Positions 34,824 to 36,428 of a stretch of DNA of 36,428 nucleotides are shown in pieces; within the stretch, counting starts at the first letter, position 1, and each line of letters begins with the position of its first letter. The position numbers and the translations under genes were made by a program. Under the pieces are notes generated by a model. The model was not told the DNA's origin. It did not search any database and worked only from the letters and a program-made list of their open reading frames with translations. The DNA is from Formivibrio sp. Its GTDB lineage: Bacteria > Pseudomonadota > Gammaproteobacteria > Burkholderiales > Chitinibacteraceae. The stretch is taken from contig JARLJJ010000202.1 of assembly GCA_031291275.1 (NCBI GenBank), positions 1 to 36,428 of the forward strand, written 5' to 3'.

Positions 34824-36149
34824 ATGGATCACTCAACGGTTGTTGAAAATGTGCCAGCTTCGGGAAGTTCTATTCCCCGTTTGATGGACATCAAGGTCGG
34901 GGCGATGCCGCTCCCGGTGTATTTGGTAGTTGCCTGCATCGTGATTGGTGCATCGATAGTCGGAAAATTGCCAGCGGACATGATTGGTGGTTTTGCCATC
35001 ATCATGGTGTTCGGTTTTTTACTGGGACATGTCGGCGCCAAGATTCCGGTTTTAAAGACCATTGGCGGAGCTGCGATTCTTTCTCTGTTCGTACCTTCGG
35101 CATTGTTGGCTTACGGGCTTTTCAATCCAAGCATGAAAGCGGCTACGGTTGCCATCATGAAGACTTCCAACTTCCTGTATCTCTACATTTCCTGTCTGGT
35201 CGCAGGGAGCTTGTTGGGGATGAACCGCAAGGTGCTGATACAGGGTTTTATGCGGATGTTTATCCCCCTGCTGGTCGGTACGATTGCCGCCTCGGTTGTC
35301 GGTATCGGTGTGGGCCTGTTGTTTGGTTTTAGTCCCTATAAAACCTTCTTCTTTGTCCTGATCCCGATCATGGGTGGTGGCATTGGTGAAGGCATTTTGC
35401 CTTTGTCCATGGCTTATGCGGAAATTCTGGTCAAGCCGCAGGGCGAACTGATTGCCATGATGATCCCGGCAGCTTTGATCGGCAATGTCGTTGCCATTAT
35501 TGCTGCAGGCTTGATCAAGCGCATTGGTGACAATCACAAGCAATACAACGGCAATGGCTTGCTGGTGCGCACCGGTGAAGACAACGATCTGCTCAAGGAA
35601 ATGAACACAGAAAAACCGTTTGATTTGCCACTGATGGGTTGTGGTTTGTTGATCGCTTGTAGTTTCTGGATTATGGGTTCCTTTCTGGCCCCGGTACTTC
35701 ACATTCCTGGTCCGATTCTGATGATTCTTGGCGCTGCGCTGGCCAAGGTGACCCGAATTGTTCCGGCGCGGATGGAACAGGGTGCTTCCCAGATGTACAA
35801 GTTCATGACGACCAATATGACTTATCCGCTGCTGGTGGGCTTGGGCATTCTGTATGTGCCTTGGAAGGATTTGATCAGTGCCTTCACCATCGGTTACTTC
35901 TTCATTTGCGCAAGTGCTGTGCTTGCCATGATCTCGTCTGGCTGGTTTATCGGCAAGTTCTTGAATATGTATCAGGTCGAATCGGCGCTGGTTACCGCTT
36001 GCCACAGTGGCCTGGGCGGCACGGGTGATGTAGCGATTCTTTCTGCCTGCGACCGCATGGGCTTGATGCCGTTTGCCCAGATTTCGACCCGTATTGGGGG
36101 GGCATCGATGGTGGTCTTGGCTGTATTCGCGATCAAGATGTTTATCTGA
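34824..36149 (+). CDS. 2-hydroxycarboxylate transporter (2HCT/CitS family)
   Basis: The 441-residue protein resembles the CitS/CimH/MleP family, which brings citrate, malate or lactate across the inner membrane with Na+ or H+. After a hydrophilic N terminus, 'DIKVGAMPLPVYLVVACIVIGASIVGKLPADMIGG' begins a run of about 11 hydrophobic segments. The two re-entrant-loop GGxG signatures are visible: 'IMGGGIGEGILPLSMAYAE' (around residue 190) and 'CHSGLGGTGDVAILSACDRMGLMPFAQISTRIGG' near the C terminus, the latter including the conserved Arg. GGAG is placed 9 nt before the ATG. Transcription most likely depends on sigma-54. The substrate cannot be decided from sequence; citrate or malate are the best guesses. 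Confidence 0.92.
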   Translation: MDHSTVVENVPASGSSIPRLMDIKVGAMPLPVYLVVACIVIGASIVGKLPADMIGGFAIIMVFGFLLGHVGAKIPVLKTIGGAAILSLFVPSALLAYGLFNPSMKAATVAIMKTSNFLYLYISCLVAGSLLGMNRKVLIQGFMRMFIPLLVGTIAASVVGIGVGLLFGFSPYKTFFFVLIPIMGGGIGEGILPLSMAYAEILVKPQGELIAMMIPAALIGNVVAIIAAGLIKRIGDNHKQYNGNGLLVRTGEDNDLLKEMNTEKPFDLPLMGCGLLIACSFWIMGSFLAPVLHIPGPILMILGAALAKVTRIVPARMEQGASQMYKFMTTNMTYPLLVGLGILYVPWKDLISAFTIGYFFICASAVLAMISSGWFIGKFLNMYQVESALVTACHSGLGGTGDVAILSACDRMGLMPFAQISTRIGGASMVVLAVFAIKMFI

Positions 36150-36207
36150 GCATGATCGCTAAAGTTTGATTCGAAATTTTTCTGCCACGGATTTCAGCGA
36201 GGTCAGG

Positions 36208-36225
36208 CGGTGAGTTCACTCACCG
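36208..36225 (+). terminator. Hairpin after the transporter gene, weak or no terminator
   Basis: CGGTGAG (36208-36214) pairs with CTCACCG (36219-36225) around a 4-nt loop. There is no T tract, so the transporter transcript may continue into the next gene. The remaining bases up to 36386 show nothing further that I recognise. Confidence 0.3.
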
Positions 36226-36386
36226 GGTCGGTGAAGTCTGTGGTTGGAAAGGTTTTGATGGCGGGATTTCAAGCAGGGTCCGCAAAGCATTCGTTGTTCT
36301 TGTTGGCACGCGGCACTTGTGCGACAGGGATAACAAAATTTGGAAAGTGTTTACATATTTTACATTTGAAAAGTGAGAGGTTTGAC

Positions 36387-36428
36387 ATGAGCAAGGAACT
36401 AAAAGCATTGGATATTTCGGCGAATTTG
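36387..36428 (+). CDS. Start of an unidentified gene, cut off by the window
   Basis: An ATG at 36387-36389 preceded by GAGAGG at suitable spacing opens a frame of 14 codons, MSKELKALDISANL, which runs off the window edge. The segment is too short to assign a family. It follows the 2-hydroxycarboxylate transporter by 237 bp in the same direction, so an enzyme or regulator of organic acid use is possible but unproven. Confidence 0.5.
   Translation, partial: MSKELKALDISANL

Noticed and set aside
35052..36005. 317-codon minus-strand open frame inside the 2HCT transporter gene
   Set aside because: It is the antisense of a membrane protein gene and gives the expected His/Gln/Asn-rich artefact.
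36270..36330. Second sigma-54 promoter near TTGGCACGCGG before the last gene
   Set aside because: TGGCAC is present but no GC lies 12 bases after the GG, so the -12 element is missing.

Overview
The window looks like chromosomal core DNA from a Gram-negative betaproteobacterium, most likely of the order Neisseriales or a close relative. Four things point there: trimeric porins with Neisseria/Burkholderia-type signal peptides and 'DVT(I/V)YG' mature starts, a dihydrolipoyl dehydrogenase that carries its own lipoyl domain, a DUF2788 small membrane protein, and a zwf-pgl-hexR-pgi cluster divergent from edd. The taxonomic call is an inference. I see no rRNA, tRNA, CRISPR array, transposase, phage gene or plasmid feature.

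Layout. 1-2816 (all minus): argF, argG, a DUF2788 membrane protein and a truncated ppnP. 3019-4167 (minus): a general porin. 4523-6201 (minus): kduI-kduD for hexuronate breakdown, read from a promoter region rich in TGGTC/GACCA operator motifs. That region is shared with a divergent small secreted protein (6524-6883) built almost wholly of seven-residue repeats. 6979-17811 (all minus, transcribed zwf to lpd): zwf, pgl, hexR, pgi, aceE, aceF, lpdA. 18117-21092 (plus): edd and gapA, followed by a second porin (21308-22363) and a lone hpnC (22457-23281). 23590-24462 (minus): a GT14-type glycosyltransferase. 24577-30119 (plus): a 1539-residue hybrid histidine kinase overlapping a PleD-like diguanylate cyclase. 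30183-34074 (minus): alaS and a Bcr/CflA-type MFS exporter. 34824-36149 (plus): a 2-hydroxycarboxylate transporter behind a complete-looking sigma-54 promoter, then the first 14 codons of an unidentified gene.

How it fits together. The 7-21 kb part is a glucose catabolism block. Zwf, Pgl and Edd feed the Entner-Doudoroff route, Pgi and GapA connect to the Embden-Meyerhof reactions, and the pyruvate formed goes into the pyruvate dehydrogenase complex encoded in the same run. HexR, encoded within the block, probably controls it: a near-consensus HexR site covers the edd -10 element and a degenerate one covers the zwf promoter. KduI and KduD make 2-keto-3-deoxygluconate, which would enter the same pathway after phosphorylation; eda, glk and kdgK are not in the window.

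The most notable non-coding signals are the UAS / IHF site / -24,-12 arrangement before the 2-hydroxycarboxylate transporter, the TGGTC/GACCA cluster before kduI, and the HexR sites between zwf and edd. I found no convincing wholly new system. The least explained items are the heptad-repeat secreted protein that appears to share the kdu operators, and the kinase-cyclase pair with an unrecognised extracytoplasmic sensor domain.
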